DNA of 49,043 nucleotides from Methylobacterium platani (lineage in GTDB: Bacteria > Pseudomonadota > Alphaproteobacteria > Rhizobiales > Beijerinckiaceae). Positions 18,515 to 26,719 of the stretch are shown here, one piece after another. The notes under the pieces were generated by a model that was not told the origin of the DNA, searched no databases, and saw only the letters and a program-made list of their open reading frames with translations. A program made the position numbers and the translations under genes. The stretch is from positions 1 to 49,043 of the forward strand of contig NZ_LWHQ01000018.1 of assembly GCF_001653715.1 (NCBI RefSeq), written 5' to 3'. Each line of letters opens with the position of its first letter. Position 1 is the stretch's first letter.

Positions 18515-18762
18515 CGGGGCGTCTCCTCGTCTGTCTGAAAAAATCTTTTATTCGTATGCACTTAACAAAAAATTTCGGTCTTTCGCCGGCTGGCACGCCG
18601 GTTGCCATCGTGTCTCCGTCCGCGGCCCGCCGGTGCGCGGCAGGCCTGCGAAAAGGTCGATACCCGCCACGAGGCGTCCGCCTCGCGGCCAAGAGCAAGA
18701 GCGCCACGGCGGCTGCCGCCGCCAACGCCGTCCCGTCACGAGCCATGCAGGGAGAACGTCCA
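18515..18762. promoter_or_regulatory. dctB-dctA divergent control region
   Basis: A 248-base region between divergent dctB and dctA holding the sigma-54 promoter of dctA (18591-18606). The AT-rich stretch at about 18535-18585 just upstream is where DctD enhancer sites would be expected, but I could not define repeated DctD sites by eye. The dctA leader would be about 145 bases long. Confidence 0.6.
18591..18606 (+). promoter_or_regulatory. Sigma-54 (-24/-12) promoter of dctA
   Basis: TGGCACGCCGGTTGCC matches the sigma-54 consensus TGGCACG-N4-TTGC exactly, with GG at 18592-18593 and GC at 18604-18605 separated by the required 10 bases. It faces dctA, whose regulator pair DctB/DctD (with an intact GAFTGA loop) is encoded divergently next door. 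Predicted transcription start near 18617. Confidence 0.92.
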
Positions 18763-20115
18763 ATGGCCACCACCGTCCCGTCGCCGCTGACCGCGCCGCA
18801 CGCGCCCCCGAAGCCGAAGCCGCTCTACAAGACCCTCTACTTCCAGGTCCTGGTCGCCGTCGCGATCGGCATCACGCTCGGGCATTTCTACCCGCAGCTC
18901 GGCGCCGACATGAAGCCGCTCGGCGACGCCTTCATCAAGCTCGTCAAGATGATCATCGCGCCGGTGATCTTCCTCACCGTGGTCTCCGGCATCGCCGGCA
19001 TGACCAACCTCGAGAAGGTCGGCCGGGTCGGCGGCAAGGCGCTGATCTACTTCCTCACCTTCTCGACGCTGGCGCTGATCGTCGGCCTGATCATCGCGAA
19101 CCTCGTCCAGCCGGGCGCAGGCATGCACATCGATCCGAAGTCGCTCGATCCCAAGCAGATCGCGATGTACGCCGAGAAGGCGAAGACGCAGACGATCACC
19201 GACTTCCTGATGAACATCATCCCGTCGACGGCGGTGGGTGCGTTCTCGGGCGGCGAGATACTGCAGGTCCTGTTCTTCTCGGTGCTGTTCGGCTTCGGCC
19301 TCGCGTTCCTCGGCGAGCGCGGCAAGCCAGTCCTCGACTTCATCAAGATCCTGTCCGAGGCGATCTTCGGCGTCGTCCACATCATCATGAAGGTCGCTCC
19401 CATCGGCGCCTTCGGCGCGATGGCCTTCACCATCGGCAAGTACGGCATCGCCTCGCTCGCCAACCTCGCCTACCTCGTCGGCGCGTTCTACCTGACCTCG
19501 GCGATCTTCGTCTTCGGCGTGCTCGGCCTCGTCGCCCGCTACAACGGCTTCTCGATCGTCAAGCTGATCCGCTACATCAAGGAGGAGCTGCTGCTGGTGC
19601 TCGGCACCTCGTCCTCCGAGTCGGCCCTGCCCTCGCTGCTCGAGAAGATGGAGCGCGCCGGCTGCTCGAAGCCCGTCGTCGGCCTCGTGGTCCCGACCGG
19701 CTACTCGTTCAACCTCGACGGCACCAACATCTACATGACCATGGCGGCCCTGTTCATCGCCCAGGCGACGGACACGCCGCTGACCTACGGCGAGCAGGCG
19801 CTGCTGCTCCTCGTCGCCATGCTCTCCTCGAAGGGCGCGGCCGGCGTCACCGGCTCGGGCTTCATCACGCTGGCCGCGACGCTGGCGGTGGTCCCCTCCG
19901 TGCCGGTCGTCGGCATGGCGCTGATCCTCGGCATCGACCGCTTCATGTCGGAGTGCCGCGCGCTCACCAACTTCATCGGCAACGCGGTGGCCTGCATCGT
20001 GGTCGCCCGCTGGGAGGGTGAGGTCGACATGGACCGCCTGAAGGCCGCCCTCGACGGCAACCCGATGCCGCTGGAAGACATCGTCCCGGTTCCGGCCCTC
20101 CAGGCCGCCGAGTAG
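18763..20115 (+). CDS. dctA: C4-dicarboxylate:cation symporter
   Basis: Inner-membrane symporter of the DAACS/SLC1 family that takes up succinate, fumarate and malate. It is 450 residues with about eight membrane helices plus re-entrant hairpins: serine-rich [16 protein letters not shown] (hairpin 1) and [22 protein letters not shown] (helix 7, the NMDGT-like motif), then [14 protein letters not shown] (hairpin 2). ATG 18763 has a GGGAGA ribosome site; the longer frame from 18556 overlaps the sigma-54 promoter and is rejected. A strong terminator follows. Confidence 0.97.
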   Translation: MATTVPSPLTAPHAPPKPKPLYKTLYFQVLVAVAIGITLGHFYPQLGADMKPLGDAFIKLVKMIIAPVIFLTVVSGIAGMTNLEKVGRVGGKALIYFLTFSTLALIVGLIIANLVQPGAGMHIDPKSLDPKQIAMYAEKAKTQTITDFLMNIIPSTAVGAFSGGEILQVLFFSVLFGFGLAFLGERGKPVLDFIKILSEAIFGVVHIIMKVAPIGAFGAMAFTIGKYGIASLANLAYLVGAFYLTSAIFVFGVLGLVARYNGFSIVKLIRYIKEELLLVLGTSSSESALPSLLEKMERAGCSKPVVGLVVPTGYSFNLDGTNIYMTMAALFIAQATDTPLTYGEQALLLLVAMLSSKGAAGVTGSGFITLAATLAVVPSVPVVGMALILGIDRFMSECRALTNFIGNAVACIVVARWEGEVDMDRLKAALDGNPMPLEDIVPVPALQAAE

Positions 20116-20152
20116 GACACGATCCGGGGCCGTACGGCTCCGGCTTACGATG

Positions 20153-20185
20153 GGGGCGGCCCTGCGCACGGCGCGGGGCCGCCCC
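20153..20185 (+). terminator. Rho-independent terminator after dctA
   Basis: Perfect 10-bp stem GGGGCGGCCC (20153-20162) and its complement (20176-20185), 13-base loop, followed by TTTGGTTTT. Starts 37 bases after the dctA stop codon. Confidence 0.85.
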
Positions 20186-20234
20186 TTTGGTTTTCCGGGT
20201 TATCGTCGCGGCGACATTCTCTCGGGAGACCACG

Positions 20235-21053
20235 ATGGCGGGCGGCGACTGGCGCGGGATGGACCGCGCGGCTCTGACCAGGGCCTACGACAATTCCGGC
20301 GCGGTCGCCGGCAGCAGCACGCTGATGGCGGCCCTGCGCGAGCGCAGCGCGGCCGTCCGGGAGGCGCATCCGGGCGAGCTCGACCTGCCCTACGGCGAGG
20401 GCGCGCGCCAGCGCGTCGATCTCTATCGCTGCGGCCGGGCCGGCGCGCCGCTCCTCGCCTTCATCCATGGCGGCTACTGGCAGCGCAACGCCAAGGACGG
20501 CTTCGCCGCGCTGGCGGCGGGCCCGCTCGCCCGCGGCCTCGACGTCGCGATGATCGGCTACACCCTCTGCCCCGAGGCGACGATGACGGCGCTCTGCGCC
20601 GAGATCCCGGCGGCGCTCTCCGCCCTGCGCGCCCACGCCGCCCCGCCGCGCCTCGTCGTCTCGGGCTGGTCGGCCGGCGGCCACCTCGCGGCGCTCGCCA
20701 TGGCCTGCCCGGAGGTCGATGCCGGCTTGGCGATCTCCGGCGTCTTCGACCTCGCGCCGATCCGCCGCACGGCGCTCGACGACGCGCTTCACCTCACCGA
20801 GGACGAGGTCGTCGCGCTCTCGCCGATCCGGCACCTGCCGGCCCAGGCCGGCCCCCTCACGGTGGCCTACGGGGCGAACGAGCTGCCGGAGCTGTGCCGG
20901 CAATCGCAGGTCTACCAGGCCGCCTGGGCCGGGACCGGCCTTCCCGGCGACCTCCTGCCGCTTCCGGGCGACGACCATTTCACCGTGCTCGACCAGATGA
21001 TCCGGCCGGACGGGGCGCTGACCGAGGCGGTGGTGCGGCTGACGACGGGCTGA
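20235..21053 (+). CDS. Alpha/beta hydrolase, kynurenine formamidase-like
   Basis: 272-residue serine hydrolase with an HGGYWQRN oxyanion-hole motif (typical of arylformamidase-like esterases), nucleophile SGWSAGGHLAAL and catalytic His in GDDHFTVLDQ. It has no signal peptide, so is cytoplasmic. The HGGYW motif suggests relation to N-formylkynurenine formamidase, but no kynurenine pathway genes are nearby, so the substrate is open. ATG 20235 is preferred (GGGAGAC upstream) over the in-frame start at 20187, which overlaps the dctA terminator T-run. Confidence 0.85.
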   Translation: MAGGDWRGMDRAALTRAYDNSGAVAGSSTLMAALRERSAAVREAHPGELDLPYGEGARQRVDLYRCGRAGAPLLAFIHGGYWQRNAKDGFAALAAGPLARGLDVAMIGYTLCPEATMTALCAEIPAALSALRAHAAPPRLVVSGWSAGGHLAALAMACPEVDAGLAISGVFDLAPIRRTALDDALHLTEDEVVALSPIRHLPAQAGPLTVAYGANELPELCRQSQVYQAAWAGTGLPGDLLPLPGDDHFTVLDQMIRPDGALTEAVVRLTTG

Positions 21054-21164
21054 TCCGGCATCTCGCGGGGCTCGCCGCCCCGCCCCTCCCGCCCTAAAGC
21101 TAACGCCGCCGCGACAACCGCCTGGGCCCCGAGGGCGGCCCGGGCGAGGAACCAGGAACCGGGC

Positions 21165-22145
21165 ATGGGCCAGCACCACGACCACGCGCACGATCATGAC
21201 GACCATGACCATGGGCACGATCACGCCCATGGACACGGGCATCGTCACGGCCCCGGCCACGTCCACGCCCCGGCGAATTTCGGCCGCGCCTTCGCGATCG
21301 GCATCGCGCTCAATACCGGCTTCGTGCTGATCGAGGGGACTTACGGCTTCCTCACCGATTCGGTGGCGCTCCTGGCCGATGCCGGCCACAACCTGTCCGA
21401 CGTGCTCGGCCTCGTCGTCGCCTGGGCGGCGGCGACGCTCGGCCGGCGCCAGCCGACGGCGCGGTTCACCTACGGCCTGCGCTCGTCGTCGATCCTGGCG
21501 GCTTTGTTCAACGCGGTGTTCCTGCTGGTCGCGGTCGGCGCCATCGCGCTCGAGGCGGTGCAGCGCTTCAGCGAACCCGCGCCGGTTCCGGGCCTGACCG
21601 TCACGATCGTGGCGCTGATCGGCATCGCGGTGAACGGGGTCACCGCCTGGCTGTTCGCGTCGGGCCGCAAGGGCGACCTCAACGTGCGCGGCGCCTACCT
21701 GCACATGCTGGCGGATGCCGCGGTGTCGGCCGGCGTCGTGGTGGCCGGCCTCGTCATTCTGTGGACCGGCTGGACCTGGGTCGATCCGGTCACCAGCCTC
21801 GTCATCGTGGCGGTGATCATCGCCGGCACCTGGGGGCTCCTGCGCGACAGTGTCGTGCTGTCGCTCGACGCCGTGCCTCCCGGCATCGACCCGGCCGACG
21901 TGCGGGCCTGCCTCGCCGAGCGGCCGGGCGTGGCGGAGGTCCACGACCTCCACGTCTGGCCGATGAGCACCACCGAGACGGCGCTCACCGCCCACCTGGT
22001 GATGCCCGAGGGCCATCCCGGCAACGCCTTCCTCGGCGACTGCGCCGGCCTGCTGCGGCGGCGCTTCGGCATCGCCCACGTCACGCTGCAGGTCGAGCTG
22101 GCCGGCGGCCCGGCCTGCGCGCTCGCGCCGGACCACGTGGTGTAG
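21165..22145 (+). CDS. Cation diffusion facilitator, Zn/Cd/Co efflux (CzcD/ZitB type)
   Basis: 326-residue inner-membrane metal/proton antiporter. It begins with a strongly His/Asp-rich cytoplasmic segment (about residues 3-35) that would bind zinc. Six membrane helices follow, with the two metal-site motifs DAGHNLSD (helix 2) and HMLADAAVS (helix 5). The C-terminal ferredoxin-like domain has VHDLHVWPMSTTETALTAHLV. It ends 6 bases before the stop of the convergent EF-G-like gene. Zinc is the likeliest substrate by family. Confidence 0.93.
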   Translation: MGQHHDHAHDHDDHDHGHDHAHGHGHRHGPGHVHAPANFGRAFAIGIALNTGFVLIEGTYGFLTDSVALLADAGHNLSDVLGLVVAWAAATLGRRQPTARFTYGLRSSSILAALFNAVFLLVAVGAIALEAVQRFSEPAPVPGLTVTIVALIGIAVNGVTAWLFASGRKGDLNVRGAYLHMLADAAVSAGVVVAGLVILWTGWTWVDPVTSLVIVAVIIAGTWGLLRDSVVLSLDAVPPGIDPADVRACLAERPGVAEVHDLHVWPMSTTETALTAHLVMPEGHPGNAFLGDCAGLLRRRFGIAHVTLQVELAGGPACALAPDHVV

Positions 22146-22151
22146 GGGCCG

Positions 22152-24182
22152 TCACCCCGCCTTGCGCACCGGCTGGCGCGCCAGCACCGCGTCGGCGGCG
22201 CGGCCGGTCAGCTCGGCCCGGTGGTCGAAGCGGGTGGTGAAGGTGCCGATCCCGGCGGTGGCCGAGCGCAACTCGACGATCAGGTCGGTCATCTCGGCCT
22301 CGGGGATCAGCGCCTCGACCACGTCCCAGCCGGCCCAGCCGGGGCGGGCGTCGAAGCCGAGGATCTGGCCGCGGCGGGCGGTGACGAGGCCGGTGGCCTT
22401 CGCGGTGGCACCGCCCGGCACCGCCATCGACACCGCCAGGATCGGCTCCAGCAGCACCGGGCCCGCCTTGGCCAGCGCCTCCTCCATCGCCAGCCGCGTC
22501 GCGGCCTGGAACGCGGCGTCCGAGGAATCGACGGCGTGCGCCGCGCCGTCCTTCAGGGTCACGACGATGTCGACGACCGGAAAGCCGAGCGGCCCCTTGG
22601 CGGTGAAGGCCCGGGCGCCGGCCTCGACCGAGGCGATGTACGGGCGCGGCACCGCACCGCCGACCACCTCGTCCTCGAACAGGAACCCCTCGCCCCGCGG
22701 CAGCGGCCGCACCGCGAGCGCCACGTCGGCGAACTGGCCGTGGCCGCCGGTCTGCTTCTTGTGCCGCGCCCGCGCCTCGGCCGCGCCCCGGATCGTCTCG
22801 CGATAGGCGACCCGCGCCGGCTCGGTCTCGCCCCCGATGCCGAAGCGCGAGCTCAATCGCTCCACCGCGACCCGCAGGTGCATCTCGCCCTGGCCCGACA
22901 GGCGCAGGTCGCCGAGCTCGGCGCGGTGCTCGACCCGGAGCGCCGGATCCTCCTCGGCGAGCTTCGTCAGCGCCGCCGAGAGGCGCACGTCGTCCTTGCG
23001 GTCGCGCACCCGGAGCGCCAGGGCGTGGACGGGCTCGGGCGGCGGCAGGGCCGCCAGCGCCTCGGGCGCCTCGCCCCCGGTGGCCATGGTCTCGGCGGTG
23101 GCGATGCTCTCGAGCTTGGCGAAGCCCGCGACCTCGCCCGCCCGCACCTCCGGCACGCGGTGGCCGGAGGCGCCGGCGAGATGGGTGAGCGCCGCCACCC
23201 GGGCGGTGCCGCCGCCCGACCCCGTCGCCGCCTCGCCCTCGCGGATCGCACCCCGCAGCACCCGGGCGACCGAGAGCTTGCCGCCGAAGCCGGTATGCAG
23301 GGTCTTCATCACCTGCGCGAGCGGCGCCCCTTCCGCGGCGACGCCGAGGCGGGCGCAGGTCTCGGGCAGGCCCGGCGCCTCGTGCCGGAGCGCCTTCAGC
23401 AGGCGGGTGATGCCGTGGCCGTGCTCGGCCGAGCCGAACAGCACCGAGACCACCTGGCCCCGGCGCAGCTCGCTCGCGAGATCGGCGAAGACCCGGTCGG
23501 CCCGCGGCTCGATCTCGCCGATCAGGTCCTCCATCAGGGCGTCGTCGTGGTCGGCCAGGCGCTCCAGCATCGTGTAGCGCTCGGTCTTCTCCCGCGGCAG
23601 CTCGCCGTCGGGCAGGGCCACGACCTCGCTCGGAGCCTGCTCGCGCCAGATGAAGGCGCGTTCCAGCGCCAGGTCGATGAAGCCCACCGCCGTCTCGCCC
23701 TCGATCAGCGGGATCTGGCGCATCAGCAGCGGCACCCGCGAGGCGGGTTGCAGCAGCGCGAGCGCGTCGCGCAGCGAGCCCGGCGCGGTCTCGGCCTTGT
23801 TGATGAAGAGCAGGTGCGGGATGCCGGCGGATTCGAGCTCGCGCAGGGTCAGCTCCAGGGCCGGCACTTTCCGCTCGTCGGCCTCGCAGACCACGATGGC
23901 GGCGTCGCATGCCGGCAGGACCGCCTTGAGGTCGTGCCCGAACTCGATCGAGCCGGGACAATCGACGAAGGTGAAGGCGTCGCCGAGGAAGCGCGTCGTG
24001 GCGAAGGCGGGCTCGACGCTCATGCCGTGCGCCCGCGCCTCGGGCGAGGTGTCGCCGGCGCGGGCGCCGGCGCGCCCCGGCCGGTCGATCGCGCCGGTGC
24101 GATGGAGGATGGCCTCGAGCAGGGCGGTCTTGCCGCTCTGGAACGGACCGACGATCGCGATGCACCTGTGCTGCGCAGCCAC
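22152..24182 (-). CDS. Elongation factor G-like GTPase with altered G motifs
   Basis: 676-residue homologue of EF-G (domains G, II, III, IV, V), seen in HKKQTGGHGQFADV and the C-terminal VVEALIPEAEMTDL. The P-loop is GPFQSGKT (12-19) instead of AHIDAGKT. G3 is DCPGSIEF where EF-G has DTPGHVDF, replacing the catalytic histidine by serine. G4 is NKAE instead of NKxD. This matches a divergent FusA-like family in alphaproteobacteria rather than the translocase itself. GTG 24182 is chosen for its GGTGGAGA ribosome site; an upstream GTG at 24224 has none. Convergent with the CDF gene. Function is unknown. Confidence 0.9.
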   Translation of the reverse strand: MAAQHRCIAIVGPFQSGKTALLEAILHRTGAIDRPGRAGARAGDTSPEARAHGMSVEPAFATTRFLGDAFTFVDCPGSIEFGHDLKAVLPACDAAIVVCEADERKVPALELTLRELESAGIPHLLFINKAETAPGSLRDALALLQPASRVPLLMRQIPLIEGETAVGFIDLALERAFIWREQAPSEVVALPDGELPREKTERYTMLERLADHDDALMEDLIGEIEPRADRVFADLASELRRGQVVSVLFGSAEHGHGITRLLKALRHEAPGLPETCARLGVAAEGAPLAQVMKTLHTGFGGKLSVARVLRGAIREGEAATGSGGGTARVAALTHLAGASGHRVPEVRAGEVAGFAKLESIATAETMATGGEAPEALAALPPPEPVHALALRVRDRKDDVRLSAALTKLAEEDPALRVEHRAELGDLRLSGQGEMHLRVAVERLSSRFGIGGETEPARVAYRETIRGAAEARARHKKQTGGHGQFADVALAVRPLPRGEGFLFEDEVVGGAVPRPYIASVEAGARAFTAKGPLGFPVVDIVVTLKDGAAHAVDSSDAAFQAATRLAMEEALAKAGPVLLEPILAVSMAVPGGATAKATGLVTARRGQILGFDARPGWAGWDVVEALIPEAEMTDLIVELRSATAGIGTFTTRFDHRAELTGRAADAVLARQPVRKAG

Positions 24183-24328
24183 GTGACGTCTCCACCCTGT
24201 CTTTGTTGACAGGGAGTTAAGCACCGGGCCGATGCGCGGTCCAGGCCGCAGGTGTGCAGGCGCGAAGGCAGGCCGTTATATGGCCGACAGGCCCGGCACG
24301 GCGGGCGGCAGGACCAGGGACGCACCCG

Positions 24329-25168
24329 ATGCCCGAGATCGACATCGACCACTTGCGCGGCTGGATCGGCCGCACCCGGGAGGTCGAGGACTTCGTGACG
24401 CCGCGCCTTGTGGCCGAGTACCGGGCGACGCTCGCCCCCCGGCTCGCCCCGGTGGCCTCGGGCGAGGCGCCGCTGGCGCTCCACTGGTGCCTCGCCCCCG
24501 AGACCCCGGCCGCCGAGACGCTGGGCCCCGACGGCCACGCGGCGAAGGGCGGGTTCCTGCCGCCGGTGCCGCTGCCGCGGCGGATGTGGGCCGGCGGCGA
24601 GGTCGAGACCCTCGCCCCCCTGCGCGTCGGCGACCGGGTGGTGCGGCGCGAGACCGTCGCCGACCTGGCGGTCAAGACCGGGCGCACCGGCACGCTCTGC
24701 TTCGTCACCGTCCGGCACGAGTACGAGACGCCGCGCGGGATCGCGATCCGCGACCGGCAGGACATCGTCTACCGCGAGGCGAGCCGGCCGGGCGACGCCG
24801 CGCCGGCGCAAAAGCCGGTGCCCGCCGGGGACGAGGCCGCGTGGTCGGTCGAGGCGAATCCGGTGCTGCTGTTCCGCTACTCGGCCATGACCTTCAACGG
24901 TCACCGCTTCCACTACGACCACCCCTACGCGACGCAGGTCGAGGGCTATGCCGGCCTGGTGGTGCACGGGCCGATGCAGGCGAGCCTGCTCCTCAACCTC
25001 GCCGCCAGCCGTCTCGGCCGGGTGCCGGCTCGGTTCCGCTATCGCGGCGTCGCGCCGATGATCGCCGGATCGCGCTTCGCGGTGGCGGGACAGCGCGAGG
25101 GGGAGGGGTTCCGCGCCTGGACGGCGATCGACGGCCGCGTCCACATGGAGGCGGAAGCCGAGGCTTGA
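24329..25168 (+). CDS. MaoC-family hydratase, mesaconyl/itaconyl-CoA hydratase-like
   Basis: 279-residue double hot-dog protein. The N-terminal part (RTREVEDFVTP, LHWCLAPE) resembles FAS1-type dehydratase domains. The C-terminal half carries MTFNGHRFHYDHPYAT, VEGYAGLVVHGPMQASLLL, close to mesaconyl-C4-CoA or itaconyl-CoA hydratases that hydrate branched C5 dicarboxylic-acyl-CoAs. No CoA-transferase or citramalyl-CoA lyase gene is adjacent, so the pathway is undecided. A TTATATGG element lies about 48 bases upstream. The 3' end, including the TGA at 25166-25168, lies inside a 26-bp tandem repeat, so the last residues (MEAEAEA) are repeat-encoded. Confidence 0.85.
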   Translation: MPEIDIDHLRGWIGRTREVEDFVTPRLVAEYRATLAPRLAPVASGEAPLALHWCLAPETPAAETLGPDGHAAKGGFLPPVPLPRRMWAGGEVETLAPLRVGDRVVRRETVADLAVKTGRTGTLCFVTVRHEYETPRGIAIRDRQDIVYREASRPGDAAPAQKPVPAGDEAAWSVEANPVLLFRYSAMTFNGHRFHYDHPYATQVEGYAGLVVHGPMQASLLLNLAASRLGRVPARFRYRGVAPMIAGSRFAVAGQREGEGFRAWTAIDGRVHMEAEAEA

Positions 25169-25215
25169 GGATGGAGGCGGAGGCCGAGCCTTGAGGATGG
25201 AGGCGGAGGGTTAGG
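25145..25215 (+). repeat. 26-bp tandem repeat over a stop codon
   Basis: Unit 1, 25145-25170; unit 2, 25171-25196 (two differences); partial unit 3, 25197-25215. Each unit begins ATGGAGGCGGA and units 1 and 2 end TTGAGG. The stop codon of the hydratase gene is in unit 1. Because 26 is not a multiple of 3, the extra copies do not extend the protein; they look like slippage duplications of the gene's 3' end. Confidence 0.9.
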
Positions 25216-25291
25216 CGATCGGCGCATTGCGCCGGCGGACCCGAACTGTCAGCCTGACGACCAAACCCGAGAACAACGACGAGGAAACGCC

Positions 25292-26299
25292 ATGCTCACC
25301 CTGACCCGCCGCGCCCTCGCGGCCGGTACCGCCCTCATGCTCCTGTCGGGGGCGGCGCTGGCGCAGGCGCCGATCGTGATCAAGTTCAGCCACGTGGTCG
25401 CGCCGGACACGCCGAAGGGCCGCGGCGCCGACAAGTTCAAGGAGCTGGCCGAGAAGTACACGGCTGGCCGGGTCAAGGTCGAGGTCTACCCGAACTCGCA
25501 GCTGTTCAAGGACAAGGAGGAGGTCGAGGCGCTGCAGCTCGGTGCGGTGCAGATGCTGGCGCCGTCGCTGGCGAAGTTCGGCCCGCTCGGCGCCAAGGAG
25601 TTCGAGGTCTTCGACCTGCCCTACATCCTGCCCGACAAGGCGGCCCTGCGCCGGGTCACCGACGGGGCGCTCGGCAAGCGCCTGTTCGACAAGCTGCAGA
25701 CGAAGGGCATCACCGGGCTCGCCTACTGGGACAACGGCTTCAAGGTGATGAGCGCCAACAAGCCGTTGCGGATGCCCGCCGACTTCCGCGGTCTGAAGAT
25801 GCGAATCCAGTCCTCGAAGGTGCTGGAGGCCGAGTTCCGCGCGCTCGGCGCGATCCCGCAGGTGATGGCCTTCTCGGAGGTCTACCAGGGCATGCAGACC
25901 GGCGTGGTCGACGGCTCGGAGAACACGCCCTCGAACATGTACACCCAGAAGCACCACGAGGTGCAGAAGTACATCACCTTGTCCGATCACGGCTATATCG
26001 GCTACGCGGTGATCACCAACAAGAAGTTCTGGGACGGCCTGCCGGCCGAGATCCGGGCCGAGCTCGACAAGGCGATGACGGAGGCGACGGTCTACGCCAA
26101 CGAGGTCGCCGATAAGGACAATGCCGAGGCGCTCGACGAGATGAAGAAGTCGGGCAAGACCACGCTCATCACCCTGACCGCCGACGAGAAGGCGGCCTGG
26201 AAGGCGGCCCTGGAGCCGGTTACCGCCGACATGACGAAGCGCGTCGGCAAGGACGTGATCGAGGAGTTCCAGAAGGAGGCGAAGGGCGGGACGCAGTAG
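25292..26299 (+). CDS. TRAP transporter substrate-binding protein (DctP family)
   Basis: 335-residue periplasmic binding protein with a Sec signal peptide ending LSGAALAQA. Family marks: IVIKFSHVVAPDTPKGRGA, VEVYPNSQLFKDKEEVEALQLGAVQM, the substrate-carboxylate arginine in LKMRIQSSKVLE, and VYQGMQTGVVDGSENTPSNM. It is likely to bind a C4-dicarboxylate or another carboxylic acid. The small (DctQ) and large (DctM) membrane subunits, which normally sit beside it, are absent on both sides: the hydratase gene lies upstream and a terminator downstream. Confidence 0.94.
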   Translation: MLTLTRRALAAGTALMLLSGAALAQAPIVIKFSHVVAPDTPKGRGADKFKELAEKYTAGRVKVEVYPNSQLFKDKEEVEALQLGAVQMLAPSLAKFGPLGAKEFEVFDLPYILPDKAALRRVTDGALGKRLFDKLQTKGITGLAYWDNGFKVMSANKPLRMPADFRGLKMRIQSSKVLEAEFRALGAIPQVMAFSEVYQGMQTGVVDGSENTPSNMYTQKHHEVQKYITLSDHGYIGYAVITNKKFWDGLPAEIRAELDKAMTEATVYANEVADKDNAEALDEMKKSGKTTLITLTADEKAAWKAALEPVTADMTKRVGKDVIEEFQKEAKGGTQ

Positions 26300-26337
26300 G
26301 CGGCCCTCCCCGGCCGGTTCCACCGATCCGACGGGCC

Positions 26338-26377
26338 AGAGCGCCCCGCCGTCGCGAGAGCGACGGCGGGGCGCTCT
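26338..26377. terminator. 18-bp perfect hairpin after the DctP gene
   Basis: Arms 26338-26355 and 26360-26377 pair perfectly around a GAGA loop, 39 bases after the stop codon. There is no T-run, but the stem is long enough to stop or stabilise transcripts. Confidence 0.75.
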
Positions 26378-26719
26378 CGTATGGCGATGCCGTCACGACG
26401 TCGGAGTCCCGGAAAACTGTTTCGCCGGGAAACGATGCAACCATCGCTAGTCAATGCGGGCCGGAAACAGATCGGAATTCCCGCGCGGATCGACCTTCAC
26501 AGCACTGTCGCAAACCGCTCATACAGAGTGAACACAGTCCGAAACATGCCGTAACACGGCAACCTCGCCCCACCGGCCCGACACGTCGAACGATCGCAGG
26601 CGCGCCCGGTGCCGGCGCGCGCCTTCCAGCCCTTTCAAGACCTAACAGCTTCGCGCTGAAAGGCGGCGCCCGTCTCTCGCGCCGCCGCCGTTCCCGCGCG
26701 CCCGGAGACTCTGGAACCC
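26378..26719 (+). other. Upstream region of the giant nuclease-nucleotidase gene
   Basis: 342 bases without a gene, AT-richer between about 26450 and 26570. It contains a Pho-box-like direct repeat at 26505-26522 (listed separately). No clear -10/-35 pair and only a weak ribosome site (GGAGA at about 26704) are visible before the ATG at 26720. Confidence 0.5.
26505..26522 (+). promoter_or_regulatory. Possible Pho box
   Basis: CTGTCGC-AAAC-CGCTCAT: two 7-base half-sites, each matching CTGTCAT at 5 of 7 positions, with the exact 4-base spacer of PhoB-type sites. It lies about 200 bases upstream of a secreted nuclease plus nucleotidase, a typical phosphate-starvation function. The match is imperfect, so this is a candidate only. 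Confidence 0.35.

Noticed and set aside
15243..18773. Continuous 1176-residue minus-strand frame covering dctB and dctD
   Set aside because: Only the last 446 residues (DctD) are real; the rest is out-of-frame overlap with dctB, whose own frame shows the kinase motifs.
20145..24209. Large open frames antisense to the hydrolase/CDF genes and to the EF-G-like gene
   Set aside because: No domains or ribosome sites; sense-strand proteins are clear.
25292..26299. TRAP binding protein as part of the DctA uptake system
   Set aside because: DctA is a single-component symporter that needs no binding protein; the genes are 5 kb apart with unrelated genes between.
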